This document shows, piece after piece, positions 35,040 through 47,482 of a DNA stretch of 64,000 nt (its first letter is position 1; every line of letters starts with the position of its first letter). The translations under genes and the position numbers were made by a program. The notes beneath the pieces were generated by a model, which was given only the letters and a program-made list of their open reading frames with translations, was not told the origin of the DNA and searched no databases. The stretch spans positions 16,126,187 to 16,190,186 of the forward strand of contig OZ020525.1 in assembly GCA_963971425.1 (NCBI GenBank). The letters run 5' to 3'. This stretch comes from Bryoerythrophyllum caledonicum (lineage: Eukaryota > Streptophyta > Bryopsida > Pottiales > Pottiaceae).

Positions 35040-36308
35040 ATGGGGCAGTGTTGGCTCAAGGCTTGGGCGGAGGGGAGCTTGGGGGGTACAACGTCTCTCG
35101 AGAGCTTGACTCTGTCCGCCACAACAGAAGGACCTCAACGTTGTGGTGGTGAGGGTGCACCTGGTTTTGCGGCGTGGTCTTCTAACCCTGCACAATTGTC
35201 GAAGTACTTCTCGGCTTGCATCCAAGAGATGATTGAGAGGAGGGGTGAGTATGTGATGGCTGTGGATTTGGAGATCAAAGCGTCGGAGGTGCATTGGAGT
35301 GAGCTGCTGGAGATGGCGGAGAGCGACAAACAACGTTCTACGGAGGCACACAAGGCCTTCTTTGAGAGCCTTCGACAACAATATGATCAGGGTACTAGAA
35401 GGAATTTCTTTGATTACTTGTCAAAAGATGGGTGGGAATTGGAAGAGAAGATTGCAGAGGGAGCACAAGGTGTATCGGTTGTGAAAGTGTTTAAAGCAGA
35501 GGCAGGGAGTCTGGAAGCTCTGCATAAGCAATGGCCCCCGGGGATGCTCAAGGCTATATAGAATCATGAATACTTGCAAATGTTTTCTTCGTATGGGTCA
35601 TGTGCATTATTCCTTGGGGTGATGTTGGAAGATGGGAGGTTTGGGTTTTTGATGGGGAAGTATTGGGGTGATTTGCGGAAGATGATTGATGGGCGAATGA
35701 TGCACAATGGCAACCAAGCATCGCCCTTTGATAAGACCATGTTTATAATCATGTATGATATTGCTGTGGGAATGAAGGGGTTGCATAAGAATGGTATTAT
35801 CCATCGGGACCTTAAGGCCTCCAATGTGCTCATTGAACCTAGAAGACAACTTAACCAAACCAGTTCATGGGATTTATTTGATCCATTGAATGATATGTTT
35901 GATAGTTATGTTGCGGATTTTGAGTCTTCAGCTATGACTCTTGGAACTACATTTTGGCGAGCCTTAGAGATATTGAATGCATTGAAGAATTCCTCTTTTG
36001 AGCCAAACATATATACTGAAAAGTCAGACATGTATAGTTTTGGTATGACATGCTATGAAATATTGACAGGGAAGATACCTTTGGAGGGGGTGCTCTCAAG
36101 TAACTATGACATAGTACTTGGGGGTAAAAGACCAGAGCTGCCAAGTGATACACATCCATGGATTCGAGGCATGATAAATAGATGTTGGCATCATGTGCCA
36201 TCCAAGAGGCCTTCGTTTCATGAAATAGTGGAGGAATTTTATGCCCTTGGAAATCAGTGGTCAAGTTGTGGTGGAATTTTAGAACGGTTAAAGTGGAGAA
36301 AGTTTTAG
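35040..36308 (+). pseudogene. TKL-type protein kinase-like gene with an in-frame stop
   Basis: One frame runs from ATG 35040 to TAG 36308 (422 codons) with a single internal TAG at 35559-35561. The N-terminal third has a helical region (ACIQEMIERRGEYVMAVDLEIKASEVHWSELLEMAES), then WELEEKIAEGAQGVSVVKVF in the place of the glycine loop, degenerate because GxGxxG is lost. After the stop come MGKYWGDLRKMI, the catalytic loop IIHRDLKASNVL (Asp at 35808-35810), VADFESS instead of DFG, GTTFWRALEIL instead of an APE motif, YTEKSDMYSFGMTCYEILTGKIP and RCWHHVPSKRPSF, the C-lobe order of a kinase. I recall bryophyte kinase families that normally read D-F/Y-E here, so DFE may be ancestral, while ALE and the missing Lys region suggest decay. 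Activity is unlikely. Confidence 0.75.
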
Positions 36309-37915
36309 GTTTAAATGAAGAAGTTGAGTAAAAGTAGGTGCATGATAAAAATGCGTGAGAGTATGTTGATCACAAGATACTCTATAGTAACTCCTATTCC
36401 CACCATTTAGCGCTTTAAACGATGTTTTAATGTAGCCTATGATTTAGAATTCGAATATGATCAAATTTCTTAGGCAAAATATGAATGACAATGGTGAGAG
36501 TGATGGTAGTTATAGTGAGAGTGTAAGAGATGGTAGACTATTGGGACATGTTCTAATGCGGAATGATGAAGTGTACTAAATGGTCTCATCTGTAAAATAG
36601 AATATCTTATTGTGACATTCTATTATGTAATAAACAAAGTATCATTAACATGATATGAATTATTCAAATGTATTGTATATTTTTTTTTATATGTAAAAAG
36701 TAACTAGCGTTTTGGATTGAGCATTTATTTCTTTATGGAAATGTTGTTAACATTTACCTACTTAAGATCTACAGTTTTCACTACCACATGTATCCATTAC
36801 GAAGATGAATTGAAGAACCAATTTTGGAAAAGTATAATGTGCAGAAACTATCTTATTATCACTATAGAAACATGATTGTATCTAGGATTGCAATGCAATA
36901 TTGTAAAAGGTGATATAAAAGATGCTAATGTGTATTTGGAATATTAAATTTTCATCATTGAAGAGAAGTTTAGATAAAAAATCCTTGTATTCAATATCAT
37001 AGATTTATTGCAAATCCATTATTCAGTGATATTTTGAAGTGAAAATTGTCTTCGAGAGGGATGGTTGTTGCTAAGAAGTTAAAAGCTTACTAGTTGATTT
37101 GGAAAGCAACAATTTTTGTCATACAATTTACATATAATTGTGAACATGCATATAATTCAATGATTCAAAAATATGTTATTTAAATTCATAAGCCAATAAA
37201 AATAATAATATGATAGATTCAAAAGATTCAAATTCAAATTCAAATTAATAATTTTGCTTGAAAAATTATACAAGTTATACTAAATTTTTAATGGTCAATA
37301 AAATAGTTGATTTTTTAATCTCTAGATTTCTCAAATTATGTCTCACAAATATCATGCTTTAAAAGATGTTCTTTATAACAAAGTTTAAGAGCATCTCTAC
37401 TTTGAACTATACGACTTGAAATCAAACCACTCGTTGAATAAATTGTTTTGAATATCATTATTATATATAAATTTGAAATAATATTATAAAAGTAATTCAG
37501 ATGACACTTGTAACATTTGTATATTTGGAATTACTTCTATAATGTACTTGTAGCACTTAATACAAGTTAAATAATTTATAATGCATTTGAATTACTTTTA
37601 AAATGTACTTGTAGCACTTTATACAAGCATCAAAATTTAGAACTACTAAGAATATGTGGAATTTTCAAAAATAAACGGCCCAATTCCAAAGTCTAAAACA
37701 TTCTTAACACATATTCCTTTGTTTTGCAATTTATTTTTGTGTAAATTATTGTTTGAAAAGATGACATTCTAGACAATCTAACATTCTGAATAATGATCTT
37801 TCTAGAAGTTGATATATAAGATAGAAGAATATTCTTCATTCATGTTTTGACAAATAAAATATGTTGGCATAGTGACATCTAGGTTCAAAATTGTTGGCTC
37901 TTTTTAATCAAAAGT
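36309..37915. other. AT-rich spacer, no gene recognised
   Basis: No coding pattern is visible. At about 37.49-37.63 kb the phrase AATGTACTTGTAGCACTT occurs twice with related flanks, indicating a short degenerate tandem repeat. Confidence 0.45.
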
Positions 37916-37923
37916 CTTATAAA

Positions 37924-37953
37924 CACGCAATTAAGTAATTATGCACTTAGCCA
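37924..37953 (+). repeat. Left terminal inverted repeat
   Basis: Reads CACGCAATTAAG, then T, then AATTATGCACTT, then A, then GCCA. The right end, read in reverse complement, differs only at positions 13 (C) and 26 (G). A further AGTGCACT motif follows just inside on both sides. Confidence 0.85.
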
Positions 37954-38594
37954 AGTGCACTCGTTGTTGGTTGCAAACCGCAAGTTATTTGCTCATAACT
38001 TTTTTTTAAATCAAAATTAGGCAAAAGTTTAGTATGTTTTTTGTCAAAAAATTTTGGGTGTTTGTCGTGTCATACATTGGCATCTTCATGTTCATATCAG
38101 TAATATATTTTTTACATTCGCTACCTTTTTTTAGAAAATATATGATTTCTAATCTAATTTGCAAATCCTGCTACAAAATTATAATCATGTGCCCAAAGAG
38201 ATTATAAATGTCTTATGAGTTATTATAGGATTTTAGAGTACTGCACTTCAAATACAATGTATAAGAGATACAAAAATATATATGCAATTTCCTAAGATAG
38301 TGTAAAATACCTCACTGTATTTTATGATGCAAAAACATACATAATCAAGCAATTCCACACTATTGTTGAGGAATTCTAAAATCAAACATATCATATGGAC
38401 CACCCAATATATAAATATATACCACCCACCGAACGATACACATCTCAAACTGTATTATACTAACACTTGCCACCTAAATTGCGTGCATGCTCTACTATAG
38501 TATATAGCTCCAAGGCTCAGAGTTCATCTTCTGGTGCAACGACTCCCTCCACGTGTCCAATGGCGCTACCTACCATAGCGGACAGTTCATGATC

Positions 38595-41500
38595 CTACAC
38601 TGGACGATCTTTCACATCTTCGATGCCAATGGACGCACACTCAACATATCGGTAATTGCCAGGAACACCCTCCCGCGTATGCCTTACCCTATCATCATTG
38701 TAGAAAAAGCCATCCTCTTTATTGAAGGACATCTCTCGCTCTGATGAGAAGGCCCCCTGAAATGCAATGATGTCCTCGGATACGCTAGATCTTGGAACGG
38801 AAGGCAAACCTAGTCCGGTATCACTCTGAGTACCTCCGAACGTCTCTCGTGTCTCTGATATAGGCTCTGATTGAGAAGGCATCGAAGGCTGTGGAATCCT
38901 CCTTTGCACCGAAAAAAATTCCAATGAATCAAATTCTTCTTTCTCCATCTCCAGCCTAGGACCATCAAATGTACGCCCCCCTCCTGCCCTTGCCGCCAAA
39001 CTAACATCTACTACACCGGTATCTTGCATCCTCTCTGTAGGTATTGCAGATGTCTCCCCTGAAGTATCTCCCACCGCCCGCTGCGTTGATGGAATCCTCT
39101 CTCTTGGAGGAGACTGGTTCACTCCATCTTCATCGGCGTCTGAACTACTGCGAGATGAGAAATCTTCAGTGGTACCTAAACGTGGCAATCTCTCGTGTAA
39201 ACCACCTCCATCCTCATTGTCGTCTTCAATCCTCACTCCACCAACCGCCTCTTCGGTCTCAGATACGATGTTGCAACCAGTACTTGTTCCACCAGTCTTG
39301 ACCAACAGTTGTCCTTGGAAATTGTCAGACAACTCTCTGTACAGGAATGAAGCTCTGTCTGTACAATTTTCAATGATGAAAACCTCAGATCCCTAGAAAT
39401 CTCCTTCAACGATTGTGGGAATGGCCGTAGATATGTTACGCGCCACTAAAGCCCAACCACGGGGCAAGTATGAGCCCACTAGTCTTGTCAGCTCTGATGA
39501 AGATCTCTCAAGTGAATCAACTTCAGAGGGTTGGTGTGCCTCACTCCAGTGATCCAAGAAAACAAGTGGAAGTGGAACATCTCCAGAAACATAGTTCGGG
39601 CCAGGAGAGGTACCCACATGGTGCTGCATACAAATCACAACATCGCCAATCGGTTGTACTATTTGCTCCAGACACCCATTCTCTGTAAAATCAAGAGCAT
39701 AGGGATTAACCGAGTTTAAATCAAATGCCTAACATCCACGTCGCATAGTACATCCCTCTGGAAGCTTCACCTTCGTGAAAAACTCTTCGTTGGTATACAC
39801 GGCGGCTGGTAACAAGAAAATGACGTTCCATCGTTCAATATTTGCCATCCATAATGTCAGTTGTGCAAAAATTGCGGATATTTGGGCGTCTCCCCAATGA
39901 CCATCTCCATGCCTCCCACTGCCACGTCGACAATCAATCATCCACAAACATGGTTTCCCCAACTCTATGTAGTCGGTGCGGAATAACCCTCTTCTACACA
40001 GAACCGGAAGAATCTTTTATGTGTCGCTCTGGTCTGGCCTCTTGACTTCCATCTGCCATTCCCAATTAGCAGTAGCTTGTCCTCCCACATCCACGGACAG
40101 TCCAATGTATCCACGCCCCCCTGCTGCAATGTCACCATAATGAAACCTGATGGAAGAGGGGATGAGGTAGCCTATGTCTTCCAGTTTAGACACCTTCCCT
40201 CGCACATGAGTAATCCAAGTTTTTTTCGAGGTAGCATTCAAAAGCTTCCCAAACGTATCAAGTTGTGCGTTACTCCTCGGAAAATACTTCCCTATACGGA
40301 TACGAAAGAACTCCTCCATGGAATCAGGTGTACTTTCCTTGTTCTCCACCATCAACCAACGGATGGAATTCATCACAGCTTCTCGTCTCTGATATCGGTC
40401 AACCACACCACCAATCATACGAGGATGTGGATTCTTGTCTTTTACACCGTCGAAGTAATATGTTTGACGTGGTCTTACTCTATCCTCCCCCACCGGCTTC
40501 GCTGCTGCAGACTTTGACAACCGAAGATAATATGGATTCGGAACCCTACCTAATGGCCTCAACCAATTCTGGGTCATCTCCTTTCTTGTTGGTCGTACGT
40601 CCACATTTGGATCCAGCTCTTTCTTCCTCGCCATGGCCTTCCACTTGTCCTCTTGCTTCTTGCTGTAAAAGAGAATGTCATCTTCGTAGTCCTTGCATAC
40701 TTGAATGATAGCTTCGAAGCAGTCATTGCTCGGATTCCATGCATGATTGGTCAGATCTTCCATGTTTTTGGCCAACCTCTTCACCGTGACAACTCCATCC
40801 CCCTTGGGCAATTTATGCACTACACTTGCCGCACTCACCAAAGCAACAGCCCTCCGTGCATCGTCCGCACGTAGTGTGCTATCACGCCTCCCGTATAGAT
40901 CCCAAATCTGACGGAGCTTCCTCAAATCCTCCTCCATGATAGAATATGATTGTCTCTGGAACTCCGCCACGTTGATCCGCGCAGATTTCTCAATGTAAAA
41001 ACGACGATCATCATACATCACAAAAGAGGCCTCCCGCCGCTCGAACATGTCCAGGTACTCATTTAAAGGCATAGTACCATCTCTCCACTGCTGCTATGCA
41101 AATTTACAAGCTGCTACTATGTGTTGCCCATCCACGAGTTTCCAAATGATACGATCTTGAAGCCAAGAATATTGGGATTCCATGGCACCCTGTGCAGAAG
41201 CTCTTCCGTGTGCAATGAACATGCGCTCAAACTCTCGTGCGGTTGCTACCAACGGAAATGGCAATTCCTGCTTCTCAACGACACCATCATTGGAGGTAGT
41301 ATCCACGATGTATCTGATTGGTCGAAGTACCAATCTACTCACCCGAGTCGCGGCTTCAGGGTCTCTTAAGCGGTTAAATACTTTTTTGACCCTCTTCTGT
41401 AATAAAACCCGGTGGTTCGTTTCCGGATTCTCCACAGAGATAATGCAGTCTATGTGTGCCTAAAATACAAAATTCCCCACACTGATCCTTTTGCAATCTC

Positions 41501-42481
41501 CTCCGTTGTCGGCACTGGTGCTTTTAAATACATTGAAGTTGGAACATCCCGTGGTATCTCTGCATTGTCTTCAAAATCCTCTGGTAGACTATCTGATAGG
41601 TTGTGAAATGTTTCTTCTTCCGGCGCCATGGCTGACAAATCAGCTAAATCTCCCGGTGTAGATGCAGATGCTCTACGATGACCATCAGACATCCCGAGCG
41701 CCGACCTAGGAACCCTGCCACCCGATCTTACACTTCTCCCAATCAACCTCCTCCCGCTTGGATCCAAACCTGAGGGGCCTTCTGTTGAACGAAAAGCTAC
41801 ATCACTCTCAACGCGTCGTGGCCTCTTCGTAGGACGTCTTCTCGGTAACGGGGGATCAGATAATGTTTGTACCTCAGAAGTTGTGCTAAGGTGTTGGGCT
41901 CCACTTCCACTCTCTCCCTTCAGTGGTCGCCAATTCAATTGCAATGGCTGAGCAAGAATTCGATACACTTCTGTTTCTTCTGGTTCCGTTGGTGGGGCTC
42001 GAGTTGTCGCACGTGATGGGTCCCTCTCATATAATGCCTCATATCTAATATGTTCCTCCATAATCTTCTTAGCCTTCAGTACCATCTCCGGTGATAACGC
42101 TAAACAGGCTAAGACATTATTGTGTCTAGCAGTACGTACCGCAAGAGAGATGTTCAACCAAAACGTCTGCAATGATTTGAGAAACTTCATTTCACCTGGA
42201 TTTTGAAGAAGATTCAAAGGGACAGGTGCAAGAAGCAACTTCTTCGAAAGAGAAGTCTTCAACTCCGATTGATCTGGATCCATTGCGCAAGTTACGTAAA
42301 CCATATCATCACGTCGAAGAGTTATTGCCTGGATTTTGCCAAAACTCTTCCCCAACGCCGATGAACGCTTCCCCAGCTCAAAGGGATAATCCGTCACCCA
42401 CAAGAAGGCGCTCGACTCATCTACTTCCGCGATCCACGAGCCGTGGCTCTCCCACATTCTATCAATTTTTGGTGGTGCCAT
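38595..42481 (-). pseudogene. Large unrecognised element-encoded protein (left gene), decayed
   Basis: From ATG at 42481 (MAPPKIDRMWESHGSW) a frame stays open to 41450. A frameshift near 41440 leads to a second frame that continues to 38595, broken only by in-frame stops at 41094 (TAG), 40017 (TAA), 39729 (TAG) and 39393 (TAG). The full length is about 1,295 codons without introns. The N-terminal part has a basic nuclear-localisation-like run (PRRRPTKRPRR). The middle has charged helical segments (EEDLRKLRQIWDLYGRR; YYFDGVKDKNPHPRMIGG). Around 39.94 kb it reads LWMIDCRRGSGRHGDGHWGD, then a hydrophobic IERWNVIFLLPAAVY; the order loosely recalls adenine methyltransferases with a D-x-P-Y/W motif, but the proline is absent, so I do not assign that function. 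The C-terminal 240 codons are Ser/Asp/Glu-rich. Composition and the long shared frame support a true former gene. Confidence 0.6.
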
Positions 42482-42552
42482 AACGCTACGCTCAAAAAAC
42501 CTGTATATCATTATAAAATGATAGTCTTTATTAGTATGGAATATGAACTTTT

Positions 42553-43235
42553 GAACCTCCATTCATTGCACAATTTTATTGAATATGCTACACCCTTTGT
42601 CCACTTCTAAAAACTTTTGCACTACACAAGATATAAATCCAATACCATCGTGTTAAGCATGTTGTCAGTTCTTTGGTTAAATAGCATACTAATCCAAGTC
42701 AATTATTTTCGCACATTGTCACACATTTTCAGCCACGGTACCAAAACATCTTCTACCTTTCCATATAAAACTTTGAGATCTTCGTATGATTCACTTTTGA
42801 TTTTTCCTACGGCATTATGTGATGTTAAGCTTCTTATTGACCATTTGGATTCTCAATTAATACAATATAAAGGTCACAAAAAAATATTAGGTGAATTGTG
42901 AATTATTGAACGTGCACTGATTGCACAATGTTTTTGAACATGCTACACTCCTCCGCTACGTCCAAAAATTGGAATATAGGAATAAACATCATGCTTAACA
43001 TTATGAAAATTAATTGAGACCTTTTAAAGCGCAAAAATTGGACACCAACTGATGTCAAAGTTTGCTAATCCAGTAAACGCAGTGAAGAAAATGAACCCTT
43101 TTCTCTACTTCAAACACTATAATCTTTCAATCCGTGCGGTCAAAGTTTATGAAATTTTTTGAGTATCTTACTTAATAAGTCATAATTGAGATCCTACGGT
43201 TTAAACTACAATTTGTTTTTTTATTTTTACTTCCT
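42553..43235 (+). repeat. Two partial TTAA-family copies at the left gene start
   Basis: Segments at about 42553-42670 and 42895-43235 both carry the GAATATGCTACACCC / GAACATGCTACACTCC core and neighbouring phrases (ATCATGCTTAACA, CTTTCAATCCGTG) of the element at 14.26 kb, in the same orientation. Neither has both ends. Confidence 0.6.
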
Positions 43236-43295
43236 TATTCATTGCACTAAAACGAGCAATTTTAACGAGTACTATGTCTTTAGAAATTCTTTCAT

Positions 43296-43456
43296 ACCTT
43301 GGTATCGAGTATCAATCAGGGTATTGGGTATCAACCAATATATTAAATATCAACCAGGGTATTGGGTATGAATCAGAGTATTGGGTATCAACCAAGACAT
43401 TGTTGTTCAAGTGGTATTGGGTATCAACCAATGTACTGGGTATCAACCAAGACATT
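43296..43456. repeat. Degenerate GGGTATCAACCA minisatellite
   Basis: Variants of TTGGGTATCAACCA recur about every 16-30 bases. Similar units appear again at 43.92-44.02 kb embedded in CCCGGGTATC phrases, and at 46.98-47.04 kb on the other side of the CCGG-rich block. Confidence 0.75.
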
Positions 43457-44328
43457 ATGGATGTTGTGGGAGTCTAAAACTCCCACTTGGTCGCCCCTAC
43501 CAAAAAAATTAGTTAAAATAGGGTTTTTAGTATTAGTTAACTAGAAAAATAGTTAGTATTGTGTGAAATTAGATTAGATAGCGAATAGAGAAAATAGGGA
43601 AATGCTTAAGTAGTTAATTAGGTTTATAGTGGTGATAAAACCAGGTCTTAAAATCACTAATTTAAGTCCCGGGAAACAATTTCAAAAGAGTCCCGGGAGA
43701 TATCCCGGGACGTAAGTCTAAAATCACCACTTAAATCTAAATTAACTAGTTGAGTTTAGAAGGTAGTTAGAAGTAGTTGAATTCTTCTAGATGCTAATTC
43801 TTGTTTGAATTAGTAGTAGTGGTAGAGAAAAGAAAAGAAAAGACAAAAAAGAAAAAGATAAAAGAAAATGAAAAAGAAAAGAAAAAATTCCAAAAATTAA
43901 AATAAAAAAAATAAAAAATACATACCCGGGTATCAACCCGGGTATGAACTAGCCCGGGTACCAACCCAGGTATGGGATGATACCCGGGTACTCGGATATC
44001 ACCCGGGCAGCAGCCCGGGTATCTCCAGCCGTCATGGTCGGCCTCTCTCTCCCCGAAATTTCACCTGTCTTTTCCAGAAACTTTTTCCCCCCTCTAGAAC
44101 TCTTCTTTCCTCCCCTTCCTTCTCTAAAAATCTCCCCCCCTCAAATTTTCTCCTCTATCTCCCTATCTAGTTCTCTCTCTCTCATAGGTTCTTTCTCTCT
44201 CTCTCTATTTTGCCTTTTTGGAGTTGGGGTTTGAAGAAGTAGTCAAAGGAGTGAAGAAGAGGTGGTGCAACAAGGAGGAAGAAGAAGGAGAGGAGGCTTT
44301 TCAAGTGTCTTGGAGGTGCGCAGACTAG

Positions 44329-44535
44329 GGTTTGGTGGAAGAGATGCGCGAGCTACGGTTTGGTGGAAGAGGTGCGCGAGCTACGGTTTGGTGGAAGAGG
44401 TGCGCGAGCTACGGTTTGGTGGAAGAGGTGCGCGAGCTATGGTTTGGTGGATGAGGTGTGTGGACTAGGGTTTGGTGGAAGAGGTGCACGAGCTAGGGTT
44501 TGGTGGAAGAGGTGCGCGAGCTAGGGTTTGGTGGA
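44329..44535 (+). repeat. 28-bp tandem repeat, seven units plus a partial
   Basis: Each unit begins GGTTTGGTGGAAGAGGTG and ends CGAGCTAC/T/G. The fifth unit is the most diverged (GGATGAGGTGTGTGGACTAG). Because 28 is not a multiple of three, the array rotates through all reading frames, which argues against a coding role. Confidence 0.95.
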
Positions 44536-47367
44536 GATTTTAGGGTTTTGTGGAAGTGGAGGAGATTTATGGCCGAAGCGAGAAGATAAAAAAGACAAAG
44601 GAAGGAGGTTGCGGGTGCAACAACAAAGGTGACTCTTGCCCATGTTGGGTTTATTTTGTTTGTGCAAAATTCTTGTTTGTGAGTTTTTTCCTCTCTTGTC
44701 TACCGGGGTGACTCCCCCGGTAACATCCTCCCCGGTCTAGAGAAAAAGTCCCCCCGGGGACTTCATCGAGACCTCATTGTGTTGTTTACATGTGTAGTTG
44801 TTGTCGATTGTCCTAGCCTTGTGGCAAGTTGTTATCTTGAGTTGTCTCCCTCCTCTTATCATTTTAGGTCTTGCCCATAATTCCTATCTTTTTTCCAGTC
44901 TTCCCGGTCAACCGGGAAGAACCTCTTTTTAAGTCCTTGTCTCCAAAGTCCTCTCCTCGTTATCATTATATGTGACCTTGTGTTGTTAGTATGTTGCTAG
45001 ATGTGTGAGACACCCATATCCACATACTCTAGTAAAGTATTCCGAAGTTGTCTACCGGCTGACCGGTAGATTTGTGTTTCTGGGCCGGACCGGAGTTTGT
45101 GACAAGTTAATAGGGAGATTAGTGGAAGTACAGGCATTTTGAGGAATCTGTCTGCCCGGGACTACATGGCTCTCCGGTGAGTCGGGTGGATTTCCCATCT
45201 CCAAGGAGTGGGACTTGAAGGTCTATGAGAGAAAAAGAAGCCTCCCGGTAATTTCTACCGGGAACGAACCGGTAGACCTCCCTTCCTCAACCCCGGAGTC
45301 CTTGGTGGAGTCCTCTGCGGCCATACTAATCGAGTTTAAAGAGACTCCGTATGTATCTATAGATACACCCGACCTTCCGGTGGATACCGCCAATCCACCG
45401 GTAGACCTCCCGGTTGAGACATCCGGCCTCCCGGGGGATTCTCTTGACCATGTTGGTACTTCCAGACGTGGTGACAATCTCTATACGTCTCAACCGGAAG
45501 AGTCTTCCGGTTGAGTCTTCGTTATATGTTATGTGTTGGTTTACCTCACCGGTTTGTGAGATGTTGTTTTAAGTTGCTAGAATTACACACTAGGGTGAGA
45601 GTAGTGATGTCGATGGGGCCCCATTGCGCACCCGGTCACTACCACTTGAGTGGTTTCTCCGGCTACTTATTTTTGTTAGGAAAAGGTTCACCGGTCCCGG
45701 GACCGCCGGACCGGGAGTCTTCCGGTCTACCGGTCTTCCAGTTTACCAGTCTACCGGTAATCCGCCGGTGACTAGGCTACCCTTGATTTTAGGATCTAGA
45801 TGCCGTTTTGTCTTTTAGTGGAGCTACTTTTGGAGGGTAGCTATTGACTTTAGTGCACCTCCTAGATGCCATTTCGTCCTTTTGCGGTCTAGTTTTGGAG
45901 CGTAGCTATTGACTTTAGTGCACTCTTTAGATGCCATTTCCACCTTTTGGGGATCTAGTTTTGGAGGATAGCTAGTGGCCTTTGTTTACTTAAAGGCCTT
46001 GGGCTCTTGTGTTATGTACTCTTCTCTTTGTTGATCTCCTCGTGTCTTGCCTTCATTGCTCGTGTCTAGAGTCTTTGTTGAGCTTGTGTGAGTAGATCGG
46101 GAGAGGGTTGAGTCCTCCTAGTGTGTCTTTGCTAGGTGTGCAAGATTGTGACTTATTGTGTGTTAAGTGATTGAGTGTGAGTAGAGACATCCCGAGGGGC
46201 TAGGATATCCGGGTTAGATAGGTAGAGTGAGGTCCGGGACTTGTGCTCTAGACTTTTCACCGGTGGGACCGGGAAGAGTTGCTTTAGCGGATGGGATCCG
46301 GGAAGCCCACGGCTATTTATGATAGCCTCCTTTAAGTGGGAAGTGTTCGGATTGGTGGGGAGTAGGGGGTGACATCCCCCTTCTCTCGGTACACCGGGAG
46401 ACATCCCGGCTAAGCCTGAGTCCGGAAAATACCGGGATTATTACCCTTGCAGTGGATGAGTTCCGACGATCCCCGTGGAAGGTTGTTTTGCTCATATGAT
46501 TTGCTTAGTACTAACTTGTTGTGAGTCTTGTATTTTCTTGCTTTGATTCATTGGGTGTGGTTGTAGTTGGAACCCGGGCTTGCGTGACCGGTTTACCGAG
46601 ACAAGTTCCCGGTAGATTGTGAAGACCGGTAAACCGGCTGCGACCTTTATAACTCTTTCAAGGTGTAGGGTTAGATTGTGGATATTGTGGCCTCTGGACT
46701 GCGAGAACGGAGGGCAGTGACTTTCCGGGCACTGTAAAAACTTACCGGAAATCTACTCTGATGCTCAACAGAGTTTAACTGAAACACATGTGGTTACTTG
46801 TTACCGGTTACTAAGGTACCGGGGAAGCCATCCTCCGGGATGTGCCGAGGTATTATGTGTGGATTATTGTTAAGATTTAAAGAGTTTGATGCACGATAAA
46901 AATCCCTAGAAACAATCTGGTAAGGTGGGCTTGCTTAAGGTTAATTTCGGTTAATTTTGAGAATAACAAACCACTAGACTACGACAGATGTCAATCAGGG
47001 TATTGATACAACCTGGGTATCAACACCGGGTATCAACAAGGTTTAGGATTTGCTAGTCTTACATGGGGTATGCGCGCGCACACCCCTGCCGGCATACCCC
47101 TGCGGCCGTGAAGGAGAGGGTCCGTGTGAGAGCTCCGATTTGGTTTAGAGTGAGAGGAGATAGGGTTTTACGTGAGCGAGAGAGAGGCTGTGTGGGCTGT
47201 GTGAGAAGGGAGGGTTTTATGTGTGAGGAGGCGAGGATTTTCTGTGAGGGAGGTTTTTTTTTGAGTTGAGTAGGGAGAGGAGGGTTTTCTGTGCGGTAGG
47301 ATTTTCGGTGATGGACCGTTGAGGGTCTAGGAAAAAGGATCTGGGAGGGAGAGGGGGGAGGATCAGT

Positions 47368-47482
47368 GAGAGAAAGGAGGGAGGGTCAACGAGAGAGAGG
47401 AGGGAGGGTCAGCGAGAGAGAGGAGGGAGGGTCAGCGAGAGAGAGGAGGGAGGGTCAGCGAGAGAGAGGAGGGAGGGTCGGC
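47368..47482 (+). repeat. 23-bp GAGA-type tandem repeat, five units
   Basis: Five consecutive units of 23 bp combine GAGAGAGAGGAGGGAGGG with TCAGC or TCGGC. Purine-rich on the plus strand. The deduced protein frame is an artefact of the repeat. Confidence 0.95.

Noticed and set aside
43475..46985. LTR retrotransposon with TGTTG...CA ends
   Set aside because: I found no matching second terminal repeat, no primer-binding site, no 5-bp duplication and no pol domains.
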